From NCBI RefSeq assembly GCF_002019605.1, contig NZ_KV917368.1, positions 2,095,843-2,159,842 of the forward strand: 64,000 nt of DNA, written 5' to 3'. Below, piece by piece: positions 17,631 to 26,936 of this stretch. Position numbers and translations under genes: made by a program. The notes under the pieces are model-generated. The model made no database searches. It was not told where the DNA came from and worked only from the letters and a program-made list of their open reading frames with translations. The first letter of the stretch is position 1; the number at the start of each line of letters is the position of its first letter. The stretch comes from Alkalihalobacterium alkalinitrilicum (GTDB taxonomy: Bacteria; Bacillota; Bacilli; Bacillales; Bacillaceae_F).

Positions 17631-18792
17631 TGCTATCCCCCTCTTTCATTAACCAAGCTAAAATTTCACTTTGATTGTTTTGTACTTTATAGGTGAGCAC
17701 AGCTTTTTCTGCATTTTCTAGAAAACGTTCAATCCACGGACCTTGTTTTCTTTGAAAAGTTTGTAAAAGGGACTGACCATTTATCGATAAGTCTTCGCGA
17801 CTTTGAATAGGTAGTTCTACATACCATTGGTGAATCTCTTCTTCTGTATAGAAATGTTTAGCATCTAATAAAAATCCGACTATTCGTACAAGTTTCAAGC
17901 TACGTTCTAAACCGAGATCATAAATGAGCTCATTTGACCATCCATTTCGTTTATACGTTTGAAGTGCTTGATATAAATGGATGACTTGTTGATTAAATTG
18001 TTTCGACTTCCTAAGTAACTTAAGATATTTTACTGGATCTTCATTACTATCAACTAATAAAAATACGGTCCAAACTTCTTCAATCGACTGCAATGTACTT
18101 AATTTTAAAGTAGATAACTTTCTAAGAACCCTTTCCTTATTTGCAAAAATCGGAATAAACCGTGCTAATTCCACTCCTAATAAATAATGAAGCCCAAGAG
18201 AAAACATGGGAGCTGTCAACAATTTTTCAAACTCGGAAACAACTCTTTCTACTGCTACTTCTCCGATCTGATCGCGGCATTGCATAATCGAATGTAGCGT
18301 CTTCACTTCAATTTTAAAATTCAACTGACTACTAAAGCGGCAGGCCCTAAGCATCCGTAGTGGATCTTCAGTAAAGCGATCGTTTCCATTACCTACCGCA
18401 CGAATTAATTTATCCTCAAGATCTTTACGGAAATCGAAAGGATCTACTAACTCCATCTCATCCGTCATTGCCATCGCATTCATAGTAAAGTCCCGTTTTT
18501 GCAAATCCTCTATTAACGAACGTTCTTTTGTAGCTACCGATCGAAAAGTGGTTACTTCAAAGGAGCACCCTTCTAAACGCACAATAATTGTACCGTGTTC
18601 CTTTCCGATTGGGACCGTTGAATTAAAAAGCTCTTCAATTTGATCAACAGATGCTGTGGTCGTAATATCGATATCATGCACTGGACGTTGTAAGAGATAG
18701 TCTCTTACCGGTCCCCCGACAAAATAAGCTTCATGTCCACTATGTTTTAATATTTGAATAACTTTTGATCCGATGATAAATAACGGTTCCAT
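17590..18792 (-). CDS. cca: CCA-adding tRNA nucleotidyltransferase
   Basis: Adds or repairs the 3'-CCA end of tRNAs. The 400-residue class II enzyme begins with the nucleotidyltransferase core: VGGPVRDYLLQRPVHDIDITT, containing the GG...R and DxD metal motifs, then RDFTMNAMAM, LEDKLIRAVGN and EDPLRMLRACRFSSQLNF. The C-terminal body and tail domains are less conserved. Like other Bacillus enzymes it should add all three bases. It sits between bshA and birA as in B. subtilis. Confidence 0.96.
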   Translation of the reverse strand: MEPLFIIGSKVIQILKHSGHEAYFVGGPVRDYLLQRPVHDIDITTTASVDQIEELFNSTVPIGKEHGTIIVRLEGCSFEVTTFRSVATKERSLIEDLQKRDFTMNAMAMTDEMELVDPFDFRKDLEDKLIRAVGNGNDRFTEDPLRMLRACRFSSQLNFKIEVKTLHSIMQCRDQIGEVAVERVVSEFEKLLTAPMFSLGLHYLLGVELARFIPIFANKERVLRKLSTLKLSTLQSIEEVWTVFLLVDSNEDPVKYLKLLRKSKQFNQQVIHLYQALQTYKRNGWSNELIYDLGLERSLKLVRIVGFLLDAKHFYTEEEIHQWYVELPIQSREDLSINGQSLLQTFQRKQGPWIERFLENAEKAVLTYKVQNNQSEILAWLMKEGDSNDEGEAVGDAVRK

Positions 18793-18809
18793 TCTTTAGC
18801 CCCTCTTTA

Positions 18810-19934
18810 TCACTTAAGCGTCGAATTGTAAATTCGTTCATATTGATCCACAATATCTTTTGAATTAAAGTGATTTAACACGCGCTGGTAAGCGTTTAGT
18901 GACATTTTTTCATGGAGTTGTTCATCTGTTAGCAATGTAATCGCTTTATCACTAATTGTTGATATATCGCCTACTTCACATATGTAACCCGTTTCTTCAT
19001 GTTCAATGACTTCTGGAATTCCACCAATATTTGTGCCAATAACAGGAACCCCACAAGCCATAGCTTCTAATGCTACTAATCCAAAACTTTCCTTTTCGGA
19101 TAATAATAGTAGCAAGTCCGAGATCGCAAGAATTTCTGCTACATCCTTTTGACTGCCTAAAAACAAGACATCATCTTCAATTCCTAATTGTTTTACGAGT
19201 TGACATGCAACCGTTGACTCTGGTCCGTCACCAATTAATAACAGCTTTGAAGGTAGGTGTTCGTTTATTTTTGCAAAACTTAATATAACATCCTTTACAC
19301 GTTTCACAGGTCTGAAGTTTGAAATATGAACAATTACTTTTTCTTCTTCTGCTATACGATATTGCTCTTTAAGATTTGATTGTGTCCGTTTATAGTACAC
19401 ACGCTCATCTATAAAATTATAAATTGTTTCAATATCTTTATCCACATGTAACAATTCTCGAGTTTCCTTGACCAAATCATGTGAAACGGCTGTGACTGTA
19501 TCCGATTGTTCAATACCAAAACGAATAACTTCACTAAGTGAAGGATCATAACCCAATACCGTAATATCAGTGCCGTGCAATGTTGTAACGATCTTTAAAT
19601 GTTCCCCTACCATCTGTTTTGCTAAATAAGCACAAATCGCATGAGGAACAGCATAGTGAACGTGTAGTAAATCTAATTTTTGTCTTCTTGCAACTTCAGC
19701 AATCTTACTAGCTAATGACAAATCATAAGGTGGATGTTTAAAGACCGAATATTGGTTAACTTCTACTTCATGAAAGAAAATATTAGGATCAATTTTATCA
19801 AGGCGAAATGGCACGCTCGAAGTAATAAAATGAACTTCATGTCCGCGTTCTGCTAGAAGTTTTCCTAATTCAGTTGCAATAACTCCAGAACCTCCAACCG
19901 AAGGATAACAACTAATACCAATTTTTAACTTCAT
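18810..19934 (-). CDS. bshA: N-acetyl-alpha-D-glucosaminyl L-malate synthase (bacillithiol synthesis)
   Basis: First enzyme of bacillithiol synthesis: a GT4 glycosyltransferase that links GlcNAc from UDP-GlcNAc to malate. The start is taken at the ATG at 19934 (GAGG six nt upstream). Two Rossmann-like halves are visible: [18 protein letters not shown] and HVHYAVPHA in the first, [17 protein letters not shown] and [21 protein letters not shown] (E-x7-E motif) in the second. The gene bshB1, which lies between mgsA and bshA in B. subtilis, is absent here; mgsA follows 16 nt upstream instead. Confidence 0.94.
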   Translation of the reverse strand: MKLKIGISCYPSVGGSGVIATELGKLLAERGHEVHFITSSVPFRLDKIDPNIFFHEVEVNQYSVFKHPPYDLSLASKIAEVARRQKLDLLHVHYAVPHAICAYLAKQMVGEHLKIVTTLHGTDITVLGYDPSLSEVIRFGIEQSDTVTAVSHDLVKETRELLHVDKDIETIYNFIDERVYYKRTQSNLKEQYRIAEEEKVIVHISNFRPVKRVKDVILSFAKINEHLPSKLLLIGDGPESTVACQLVKQLGIEDDVLFLGSQKDVAEILAISDLLLLLSEKESFGLVALEAMACGVPVIGTNIGGIPEVIEHEETGYICEVGDISTISDKAITLLTDEQLHEKMSLNAYQRVLNHFNSKDIVDQYERIYNSTLK

Positions 19935-19950
19935 ACTTATCCTCACTTCT

Positions 19951-20358
19951 CTATGACTTCAGGCTGTAATTTTCCTTTCTCCACTCTAGTTCACCACGGT
20001 CAATACCTTTAACTAACACTTCTGCTGTAGCCATATTGGTCGCTAAAGGTATGCAATGAACATCACAAAGACGTAAGAGTGCACTAACATCAGGTTCGTG
20101 AGGTTGAGCTGTTAATGGATCTCTAAAGAAGATAACAAGGTCCATTTTATCTTCAGCAATCATTGCCCCAATTTGTTGATCTCCCCCAAATGGCCCAGAT
20201 AAAAATCGAGTAATTGTTAATGAAGTAGCTTCCATTATCCGTTTACCTGTTGTACCTGTCGAATATAATACATGTTGTTTAAATATATGTTCATAGGCTG
20301 TAACAAAATTGACCATATCTGCTTTTTTTTCGTCATGAGCGATAAATGCAATTCTCAT
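19951..20358 (-). CDS. mgsA: Methylglyoxal synthase
   Basis: Converts dihydroxyacetone phosphate to methylglyoxal, a bypass of lower glycolysis under phosphate stress. The ATG at 20358 with AGGGGAA upstream gives 135 residues, the family length; a longer frame would run into dapB. Motifs present: [20 protein letters not shown] (phosphate binding), [14 protein letters not shown] with the catalytic Asp, and [15 protein letters not shown]. Located between dapB and bshA. Confidence 0.94.
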   Translation of the reverse strand: MRIAFIAHDEKKADMVNFVTAYEHIFKQHVLYSTGTTGKRIMEATSLTITRFLSGPFGGDQQIGAMIAEDKMDLVIFFRDPLTAQPHEPDVSALLRLCDVHCIPLATNMATAEVLVKGIDRGELEWRKENYSLKS

Positions 20359-20368
20359 TGAAATTCCC

Positions 20369-21175
20369 CTATTCAATAATATTTTCTAAACCGTAAATTA
20401 GCGTGTCTATGTTCATAACCGTGTCAACTGATAACTGTATACCTGGCATAAATGAAGTTCGATTTATTGAATCATGTCGAAGCGTTAGCGTTTGTCCTTG
20501 ACCACCAAAAATTACTTCTTGATGAGCGACTAATCCTGGTAATCGGACACTATGTATATGCATACCATCGAAATTCGCTCCACGAGCGCCTGCTAACTCT
20601 TCTTTCTCTTCTAGATGACCTTGAATTTTGGACGAACGTACTTCTTGAATCAATTGAGCTGTTTTTATTGCTGTTCCTGAAGGAGCATCGAGCTTCCGGT
20701 CGTGATGTTTCTCGATGATTTCCACATCAGGCAAATATTTTGCTGCTGATTGTGCAAATTTCATCATCAAGATCGCTCCTATTGCAAAATTAGGAGCGAT
20801 AATAGCACCTAGCTTCTTATCTTCAGCTAGTTTACGTAACTCTATAATATCTTGGTCACTAAAACCAGTCGTTCCTACTACTGGCCTAACTCCATGGTCA
20901 AAGGCAATTTCCATATGTTTACGACCAAACTTTGGTGCTGTTAAGTCGATAAGTACTTGTGGTTCATGCTCAGCTAAACACACTGCCAAATCTTCATAAA
21001 CTGGAATATCAAGACTAGGCTGTCCTTCAATCTCACCTAACATTTTCCCATTATTTTTTGAGTCAACAACGGCAACAAGTTGAAAATGATCTGTTGAAGT
21101 CACCATTTTTACAGCCTCACTACCCATGTTTCCACGTGGTCCTGCAATTACGATTTTAATATTTTGTTCTGGCAT
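20369..21175 (-). CDS. dapB: 4-hydroxy-tetrahydrodipicolinate reductase
   Basis: Reduces the product of DapA in the lysine and diaminopimelate pathway; dipicolinate for spores also comes from this branch. The 268-residue protein has the nucleotide-binding [12 protein letters not shown] at the N-terminus, VGTTGFS, and the catalytic region [18 protein letters not shown] with the His-His pair and Lys. Its start overlaps the ypjD stop by one base. Confidence 0.96.
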   Translation of the reverse strand: MPEQNIKIVIAGPRGNMGSEAVKMVTSTDHFQLVAVVDSKNNGKMLGEIEGQPSLDIPVYEDLAVCLAEHEPQVLIDLTAPKFGRKHMEIAFDHGVRPVVGTTGFSDQDIIELRKLAEDKKLGAIIAPNFAIGAILMMKFAQSAAKYLPDVEIIEKHHDRKLDAPSGTAIKTAQLIQEVRSSKIQGHLEEKEELAGARGANFDGMHIHSVRLPGLVAHQEVIFGGQGQTLTLRHDSINRTSFMPGIQLSVDTVMNIDTLIYGLENIIE

Positions 21176-21510
21176 TATGATTCCTCCTCAATTCTTGTCC
21201 AGCGATCAGCATCTCTAGTATTAAATTTTTCCATCACTATGTCTAATGCTTTATCTAAGTTAATATTTAAAGAATTAGCAAAACAAATAAGCACGAAAAA
21301 AAGATCGCCCATTTCTTGTTCCATCGAGCGTTCATCTTCTGAATCTTTTTTCGGCTTTTCTCCGTAATAATGATTCACTTCGCGCGCTAACTCTCCTAAT
21401 TCTTCTGTCATCCTTGCTAGCATTGCTAGCGGACTAAAATAACCTTCCTTAAATTGACTTATGTATGCATCAACTTCTTGCTGCCTTTCTTTTAAGCTAC
21501 GTTCTTCCAT
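21175..21510 (-). CDS. ypjD: MazG-like nucleotide pyrophosphohydrolase YpjD
   Basis: Using the ATG at 21510, after GGTGTGGAGA, the product has 111 residues. It carries the all-alpha NTP pyrophosphatase signature: [10 protein letters not shown] (ExxE) followed by [16 protein letters not shown] (ExxD), which bind magnesium. Such small MazG proteins hydrolyse nucleoside triphosphates, often non-canonical ones; the true substrate is unknown. First gene of the ypjD-dapB-mgsA-bshA-cca-birA run, with a promoter immediately upstream. Confidence 0.9.
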   Translation of the reverse strand: MEERSLKERQQEVDAYISQFKEGYFSPLAMLARMTEELGELAREVNHYYGEKPKKDSEDERSMEQEMGDLFFVLICFANSLNINLDKALDIVMEKFNTRDADRWTRIEEES

Positions 21511-21530
21511 TCTCCACACCTCTTATAATC

Positions 21531-21559
21531 ATGTTAGCTAATTCAGAAGCATTTGACAA
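21531..21559 (-). promoter_or_regulatory. Promoter of the ypjD-dapB-mgsA-bshA-cca-birA run
   Basis: TTGTCA (21554-21559) and TAACAT (21531-21536), 17 nt apart on the minus strand; the leader to the ypjD ATG would be only about 15 nt. The rest of the 21560-21827 divergent gap is AT-rich without other structure that I can see. Confidence 0.45.
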
Positions 21560-21827
21560 ATTTTTATTCCATCTTAGCTTATTTTACACCATCTTTAATT
21601 CAAAGTACGATTTTATAATAACTTGTTGTTATACTTTGTAACTTCAAAATGGTCAACCTTTAGAAATTAGCTAAAAACTACTTTTCATTAACTTAACATT
21701 GGGATATTATAATATTTAATGCAACAATAATCTCAAAATTATTAGTGTGAGTTCAAAAAATACATCGTACATCTTTTTTCGAGTTTGATTTTTTGAATAA
21801 ACTCTACATAGACAAAGGACGTATAAA

Positions 21828-22700
21828 ATGACTTATCGAATTAAGTTGAAAAACGTATTCTTTATCCTACTTGGATCAGCCATCCTCTCATTTGGACTCG
21901 TCTATTTTAATATGGAAAATAATTTAGCAGATGGTGGTTTTACAGGAATTACTCTAATTTTATTTTTTATGTTTAACTTTGACCCAGCTCTCACCAATCT
22001 TTTACTCAATATTCCCTTGTTTTTTGTCGGTTGGTATATATTAGGTAGACATACCTTCATATATACCTTGATCGGGACGTTAAGTGTTTCACTCTTCTTA
22101 TATATATTTCAACGTTATCCAGTTATATCATTACCACTTCACGATGACCTAACTTTAGCTGCCCTGTTTGCGGGTGTCTTTATCGGCGTAGGTCTTGGAA
22201 TTGTTTTTCGCTACGGCGGAACAACAGGTGGGGTCGATATTATTGCAAAATTAGGTTTTAAATATATCGGTTGGAGTATGGGAAAGACGATGTTCATCTT
22301 TGATGCAATGGTAATCTCTTCTTCTTTACTATATTTAAATTATCGAGAAGCGATGTATACATTATTAGCTGTTTTTATCGCCGCAAAAGTGATCGACTTC
22401 ATACAGCAAGGTGCTTATTCCGCAAAAGCATCCTTTATTATTTCCGACCGAGTACCTGAAATCGCTAGTGCCATTTTAAAAGAAATGGACAGAGGCGCTA
22501 CTGTACTTAAAGGAAAGGGTAGTTTTACTGGGTCTGAAAAAGAAGTCTTATACTGTGTAGTCGGCAGAAATGAGCTCATCAGACTTAAAGGTTTAGTTGA
22601 AAGAATTGATCCTCATGCATTTGTAACTGTCAATGACGTACAAGATGTCATCGGTGAGGGTTTTACGCTCGACGAAAACAAAAAGCCTTTAGAATCCTAG
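21828..22700 (+). CDS. ypjC: YitT family membrane protein (DUF161 plus DUF2179)
   Basis: A 290-residue membrane protein on the plus strand, divergent from ypjD. About five or six hydrophobic helices occupy residues 8-190, with the family signature FRYGGTTGGVDIIAKLGFKY; the C-terminal DUF2179 domain (about 205-285) contains VLKGKGSFTGSEKEVLYCVV. Family members are conserved in Firmicutes and have no settled function. The position between ypjD and the ypjB/ypjA pair matches ypjC of B. subtilis, though other YitT paralogues exist. An AAAGGACG site precedes the ATG. Confidence 0.85.
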   Translation: MTYRIKLKNVFFILLGSAILSFGLVYFNMENNLADGGFTGITLILFFMFNFDPALTNLLLNIPLFFVGWYILGRHTFIYTLIGTLSVSLFLYIFQRYPVISLPLHDDLTLAALFAGVFIGVGLGIVFRYGGTTGGVDIIAKLGFKYIGWSMGKTMFIFDAMVISSSLLYLNYREAMYTLLAVFIAAKVIDFIQQGAYSAKASFIISDRVPEIASAILKEMDRGATVLKGKGSFTGSEKEVLYCVVGRNELIRLKGLVERIDPHAFVTVNDVQDVIGEGFTLDENKKPLES

Positions 22701-22720
22701 TTTCTGGTTCAATATCCAAT

Positions 22721-22767
22721 AAAAAAAACGACTCAAAAGGTACGAATTACCTTTTAGTCGTTTTTTT
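22721..22767. terminator. Bidirectional terminator between ypjC and yugP
   Basis: Stem AAAAAAAACGACTCAAAAGG / CCTTTTAGTCGTTTTTTT with A-run on one side and T-run on the other, between two convergent genes. Confidence 0.9.
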
Positions 22768-22773
22768 ACCGTA

Positions 22774-23460
22774 TTAATCGTCACCATTCATACCGATATA
22801 CATAAGTACAAATCGAACGAGCTCCATCACAGCAACTAATGCAGCCGCTACGTACGTTAAAGCTGCAGCATCTAATACTTTTCTTGTTTCACGTTCTTCA
22901 TTATTACGGATTATTCCTGAAGAAACCATTTGGTGCATTGCCCGACTACTTGCATTGAACTCTACTGGTAGCGTAACCAGTTGGAATAATACAGCAGCAG
23001 CCATGAAAATAATACCCAGTAAAACTAATCCAGACATTCCCATAATAAAACCTGCAATAAGAATTATAAAAGATGTATTAGAGCCAAAGTTTGCTACAGG
23101 AACTAATGCATGACGAAAACGTAAAAATGCATATGCTTCAGCGTCTTGAATTGCATGACCTACTTCGTGCGCAGCAACAGCGGCACCTGCAACTGAATTT
23201 TCGTAATAGTTCTTCTCAGAGAGACGAACTACCTTTGCCCGCGGGTCATAATGATCTGTAAGTTCACCACGAACTGGCTCAACTGAAACATCGTATAGCC
23301 CATTATCATCCAAAATTTTTCGTGCTACCTGTGCACCACTCATACCTGATGAAGCTGCAACTTGAGAGTACTTTTTATAAGCAGACTTCACTTTTCTTTG
23401 CGCCCAGATCGGAATGATCAAAAGGATCGCAAAATAAACTAAAAACGTTCCTAAACCCAT
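22774..23460 (-). CDS. yugP: YugP-type zinc-dependent membrane metalloprotease
   Basis: A 228-residue membrane protein. An N-terminal helix (residues 5-22) is followed by a soluble region with the gluzincin motif VAAHEVGHAIQDAEAYAFLRFR (HExxH) and then three more hydrophobic segments (about 120-165 and 195-222). The sequence pattern is that of YugP, a predicted zinc protease conserved in Firmicutes but without known substrate. In B. subtilis yugP lies elsewhere; here it sits between ypjC and ypjB. GAGGTGAG precedes the ATG. Confidence 0.9.
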   Translation of the reverse strand: MGLGTFLVYFAILLIIPIWAQRKVKSAYKKYSQVAASSGMSGAQVARKILDDNGLYDVSVEPVRGELTDHYDPRAKVVRLSEKNYYENSVAGAAVAAHEVGHAIQDAEAYAFLRFRHALVPVANFGSNTSFIILIAGFIMGMSGLVLLGIIFMAAAVLFQLVTLPVEFNASSRAMHQMVSSGIIRNNEERETRKVLDAAALTYVAAALVAVMELVRFVLMYIGMNGDD

Positions 23461-23592
23461 TTCGTAAACTCACCTCTCATTGTAAACGTATTTATAATAA
23501 TTCTATTTTAAGTATCAAAAAAAGTCAATTTAGAAACAATCAATTTTATGGCGAGTTAATGACATTTCCACACTATTAATGTTAATTAGTCG

Positions 23593-24375
23593 TCAATCTC
23601 TTACTTTAACACGACGTTTTTCTGCACGGTATTTTTTCCAACCGACATACGATAATGAAATAATGATCGTTCCTCCTATGGTTAACATAACCCAAATCAA
23701 GGACGGGTCCGCACTATCCTCTTTCACTTGTTGATACAAATTTTCTAGTTCACTCTCCAGCATAAACAATTGTTTTTGCATACTAGTGTCCTGAATCATA
23801 TCATTCCCGTATCGGTCCAAAAATTGCACAAGTGATTCAATCTTTTGGACTTGCACTCCTTCCACACTAATAATTAAAGCGGGTCGAACCATTTGATAGG
23901 AACGCAAAAATTCATTGATTTTATGTCTAAAAGCTTGGACATCTTTTTGTTCCATTGATCCCTTTAGTTCATTCATCGCTTTCATCATCGTTTGTTCAGT
24001 ACTTAACCATAATGGATGATGTGGACTTGCTAAAGCATCAACAACTAGCCTGAATTCGGTAGCTAATCTTACTCGTTCTATTTGCGTCATAGAAACTGCA
24101 GTAACAGATTCCATTGCTCGTTCAAAGGATTTTGTTACAATTTGAAGATCACTCATCGTTAATGATGTTTGTGTATGATCTAATGCTAAAAATTGCTTGG
24201 AAAAATAATCTAACAATTGCCTAGCCTCTTCATGCTTTTCTTGTTTTACTAATTGTAAAACTTTATCCGACGTCTCATTCAAAGTACTCCAATATTCCTT
24301 ATGTTCTGAAGCATTACTATATGTCGGCATACATAAAACAAAAATTAACATGCATATAAGTAAAAACGAGCGCAT
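23593..24375 (-). CDS. ypjB: Sporulation protein YpjB family
   Basis: A 260-residue protein with a cleavable-type signal peptide (MRSFLLICMLIFVLCMPTYS), a long helical extracytoplasmic region and one C-terminal membrane helix (about 230-250, WVMLTIGGTIIISLSYVGW) with a basic cytoplasmic tail. This architecture and its place next to ypjA identify YpjB, annotated as a sporulation protein in Bacillaceae. Molecular function is unknown. It is transcribed after ypjA. Confidence 0.83.
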   Translation of the reverse strand: MRSFLLICMLIFVLCMPTYSNASEHKEYWSTLNETSDKVLQLVKQEKHEEARQLLDYFSKQFLALDHTQTSLTMSDLQIVTKSFERAMESVTAVSMTQIERVRLATEFRLVVDALASPHHPLWLSTEQTMMKAMNELKGSMEQKDVQAFRHKINEFLRSYQMVRPALIISVEGVQVQKIESLVQFLDRYGNDMIQDTSMQKQLFMLESELENLYQQVKEDSADPSLIWVMLTIGGTIIISLSYVGWKKYRAEKRRVKVRD

Positions 24376-24482
24376 TTCGGTCCCTCCTTCATCTACTCTA
24401 ATCTATGAGTAGGTGGACAAGAGTAGACCAATTAAGGACAAGTTTTTTAGCAAATCATTATGAACAACTATTTATATGGCGT

Positions 24483-25079
24483 TTACCGTAGCGTTAGCTT
24501 GAATCGCTCATCTCTTACACCAAACCAAAAAACAATCATTAAAGAAAAGATGCTCAGCCAAAACGTGAAATAGCCGATGTGATGTATGTATGGTTGAAGA
24601 CTCCATGAAACATAAGGGTGCATATGATACACATAATCAATGATATCATTATGTAATGTCCAAAAAGCAACGAGCACAAGGTGCCACCCCTTTATTCGAT
24701 AATAAGGTAAGAAAAAAATAGCTTGCAACGCCATTCCTAAATGAGATGCGATAAGCATATAATTTTGCCACCCTAATTGAGAACCTGTTACACCTGCACC
24801 AATATTCATCGCGACGGCCCATAATCCATACTTAATTAGTGTAACAGCTGCTAATGCCTCTAGGAGGGGAACATTTCTCCCCGCAATAAAAGCAACTAAT
24901 ACAAATAAGAAAAAAAGACTTGCTGTTGGACTATCAGGGACAAATAACAAAAAATGAGTTGGTGTAGCTGCCAGTTGATCTTTATACCAATAGTAACCGT
25001 AAATCGTCCCAAAGAAATTAATAATAAATAAAAAGTATAACATCATTCGGTTACGAAATATTTTTAAGAAAGAAACCAC
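24483..25079 (-). CDS. ypjA: YpjA, DUF1405 membrane protein
   Basis: Start taken as the GTG at 25079, eight nt after AAGGAG; an upstream GTG at 25088 overlaps that site. The 198-residue product has about six hydrophobic segments and conserved polar patches (NFFGTIYGYYWY, WTLHNDIIDYVYHMHP). The family (DUF1405) is conserved next to ypjB and the qcr genes in Bacillaceae. Function is unknown. The intervening repeat at 25151-25366 separates it from qcrC. Confidence 0.83.
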   Translation of the reverse strand: MVSFLKIFRNRMMLYFLFIINFFGTIYGYYWYKDQLAATPTHFLLFVPDSPTASLFFLFVLVAFIAGRNVPLLEALAAVTLIKYGLWAVAMNIGAGVTGSQLGWQNYMLIASHLGMALQAIFFLPYYRIKGWHLVLVAFWTLHNDIIDYVYHMHPYVSWSLQPYIHHIGYFTFWLSIFSLMIVFWFGVRDERFKLTLR

Positions 25080-25150
25080 ATAATACACTCCTTATTTAGC
25101 AGTACTGATAAATATTAAGAAGGCAAAGAAGAAGTTTTCAACTAATATAT

Positions 25151-25366
25151 TTATCCCGCAACAACTCGCAGTAATACCCTCACTTCAAGACTTCGAGGTA
25201 TCAAAGAAGGATAAGTGGGGGATAAACTGCCAGTAACAACTAAAAGAACACAGACTAAATGCGCCACGTCCTGTGGCAACGTCTTTGTGACCCACATCGT
25301 GTGGGCCTCAACTAACCAGAAGTAAGGGAAGAGGACTACCCTCACTAATGGAGTTCCACTTTATTG
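25151..25366 (-). repeat. Dispersed structured repeat, copy 1 (full length, about 216 bp)
   Basis: Read on the minus strand from 25366, it begins CAATAAAGTGGAACTCCATT and ends GCGGGATAA. It contains three or four successive hairpins, including GGCCCACAC/GTGGGTC and GCCAC-AGGAC-GTGGC. It matches copy 2 at 45769-45966 over most of its length and copy 3 at 63849-63945 over its first part. It fills the ypjA-qcrC gap, which holds no gene apart from a spurious 64-codon frame created by the repeat. Confidence 0.85.
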
Positions 25367-25398
25367 ATCTTACACAAAATTAACAGTTATTTGCCTTG

Positions 25399-25427
25399 TA
25401 AAAAAAGCTGACTAAAAAGTCAGCTTT
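25399..25427 (-). terminator. Terminator of qcrABC
   Basis: Perfect stem AAAGCTGACT / AGTCAGCTTT with 4-nt loop and six Ts on the minus strand, 15 nt after the qcrC stop. Confidence 0.92.
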
Positions 25428-25441
25428 CATCAAAATTACTA

Positions 25442-26218
25442 TTATTCGTCCGCCTGTCCATCGTTTTCGATGTACTTAGCAAGGATTTCAAGTTCTTCAT
25501 CCGTACCATCGAACAATCCCGGTGGCATTGCTCCACGTCCGTTGATTACGATATCTTTAATTTCATCAACAGTTAAGCCTGTTTCTATTAAAGCGTAACC
25601 AGCAGATCCACCTTCCAATTGGTTACCATGACAGCCGATACACGATTGTGAGGCATAAATTTCGTAACCTTGAGCTGTATCATCGATTTCATGTTCAATG
25701 ATTGCACCTTGTTGAGCAGCTGCTTCCCAGTCATGTTGGTCGACAGATTCCCAAGTTAAATAGATTGTTGCAATAACCGCTAAAAGCATTAAGCCAGTAG
25801 CAACAGGACGTTTAGATGGTTTTCTTTCTTTTCCAGTGTCTAACCATGGAGCTAATAATAAAGCACCAAACGCTAAACCAGGAATGACGATTGCACCAAT
25901 AACTGTAAAGTTACCAGCAGCATATTCATATTTTAATAATTGATATAAGAATAAGAAATACCAGTCAGGAAGCGGAATATAACCTGCGTCCGTTGGATCA
26001 GCCATACGTTCTAATGGAGACGGATGGGCAACAGTTAAACATAAATAACCGATTAAAAATACCGCACCTACCATCCATTCCTTTAGAAGGAAGTTTGGCC
26101 AAAACGCTTCCGTTTTCCCTGGGTATTCAGAGTAGTCTTTCGGAATGTTGGGCTTTCTGTGTTGCATATCTTTAACACGAGAGTCACCAACAAACTTCAT
26201 CCCTTTACCACGATGCAT
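25442..26218 (-). CDS. qcrC: Menaquinol:cytochrome c reductase, cytochrome b/c subunit
   Basis: QcrC is the fusion of the subunit IV part of cytochrome b with a covalently bound cytochrome c domain. The 258-residue protein shows the subunit IV PDWYFLFLYQLLKYEY motif near residue 85, membrane helices around 48-66, 104-125 and 138-156, and a C-terminal heme c site CIGCHGNQLEGG with the later MPPG methionine ligand. The c domain should lie outside the membrane. Third gene of qcrA-qcrB-qcrC, followed by a terminator. Confidence 0.96.
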   Translation of the reverse strand: MHRGKGMKFVGDSRVKDMQHRKPNIPKDYSEYPGKTEAFWPNFLLKEWMVGAVFLIGYLCLTVAHPSPLERMADPTDAGYIPLPDWYFLFLYQLLKYEYAAGNFTVIGAIVIPGLAFGALLLAPWLDTGKERKPSKRPVATGLMLLAVIATIYLTWESVDQHDWEAAAQQGAIIEHEIDDTAQGYEIYASQSCIGCHGNQLEGGSAGYALIETGLTVDEIKDIVINGRGAMPPGLFDGTDEELEILAKYIENDGQADE

Positions 26219-26250
26219 CGATTTCCCTCCTTTTTAAATTGACTTTATTT

Positions 26251-26922
26251 TTACAACGGTCCAGAAATACCTTGTTTACGAATCATGAAGAAGTGAGCTC
26301 CTAGTAACCCTAAAAGAGCACCTGGTAAGAAGAAGACATGGATTGCAAAGAATCGCGTTAACGTTGCTGCACCAATAATTTCTCCCCCAGCAAGTAAAGT
26401 TTTCGCAAATCCACCAATAATTGGTGTTGCTTCAGCAATTTGCAAACCTACAACAGTTGCAAAATATGCTTTCATATCCCAAGGTAGTAAATAACCTGTG
26501 AAACCAAGTCCTAACATGACGAAGAAAATAAGTACTCCGACAACCCAGTTTAATTCACGAGGTTTCTTATATGATCCTGTAAAGAATACACGTAACGTAT
26601 GTAAGAACATCATTACGATTACTAAACTAGCTCCCCAGTGATGCATTCCACGAACGATTACACCGAAAGCTACTTCATTTTGTAAGTATGCAACGGAATG
26701 ATAAGCATTAATAATATCTGGTACATAATACATTGTTAAAAACATACCAGATAAAATTTGGATGACTGTGACGAAAAATGTTAACCCACCAAAGCAATAA
26801 ACAAATGCTGAAAAGTGATGGGCAGGGTTAACATGCTCAGGCACTTCGTGATCCGCGATATCACGCCACATTGGTGTAATATCGAGACGCTCATCAACCC
26901 AGTCATAAATTTTTTGTAACAT
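26251..26922 (-). CDS. qcrB: Menaquinol:cytochrome c reductase, cytochrome b6-type subunit
   Basis: This 223-residue cytochrome b6-type protein binds two b hemes and oxidises menaquinol. Four membrane helices are visible with paired histidine ligands in VIVRGMHHWGASLVIVMMFLHTLRVF and FFAIHVFFLPGALLGLLGAHFF; the quinone-site GYLLPWD is present. AGGAGG precedes the ATG. Middle gene of the qcr operon, 14 nt after qcrA. Confidence 0.97.
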   Translation of the reverse strand: MLQKIYDWVDERLDITPMWRDIADHEVPEHVNPAHHFSAFVYCFGGLTFFVTVIQILSGMFLTMYYVPDIINAYHSVAYLQNEVAFGVIVRGMHHWGASLVIVMMFLHTLRVFFTGSYKKPRELNWVVGVLIFFVMLGLGFTGYLLPWDMKAYFATVVGLQIAEATPIIGGFAKTLLAGGEIIGAATLTRFFAIHVFFLPGALLGLLGAHFFMIRKQGISGPL

Positions 26923-26936
26923 GAGTTACGCCCCTC

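Noticed and set aside
25151-25345. 64-codon open frame on the minus strand
   Set aside because: It lies wholly inside dispersed repeat copy 1, has no ribosome site and its translation follows the repeat hairpins; the other copies do not keep the frame.
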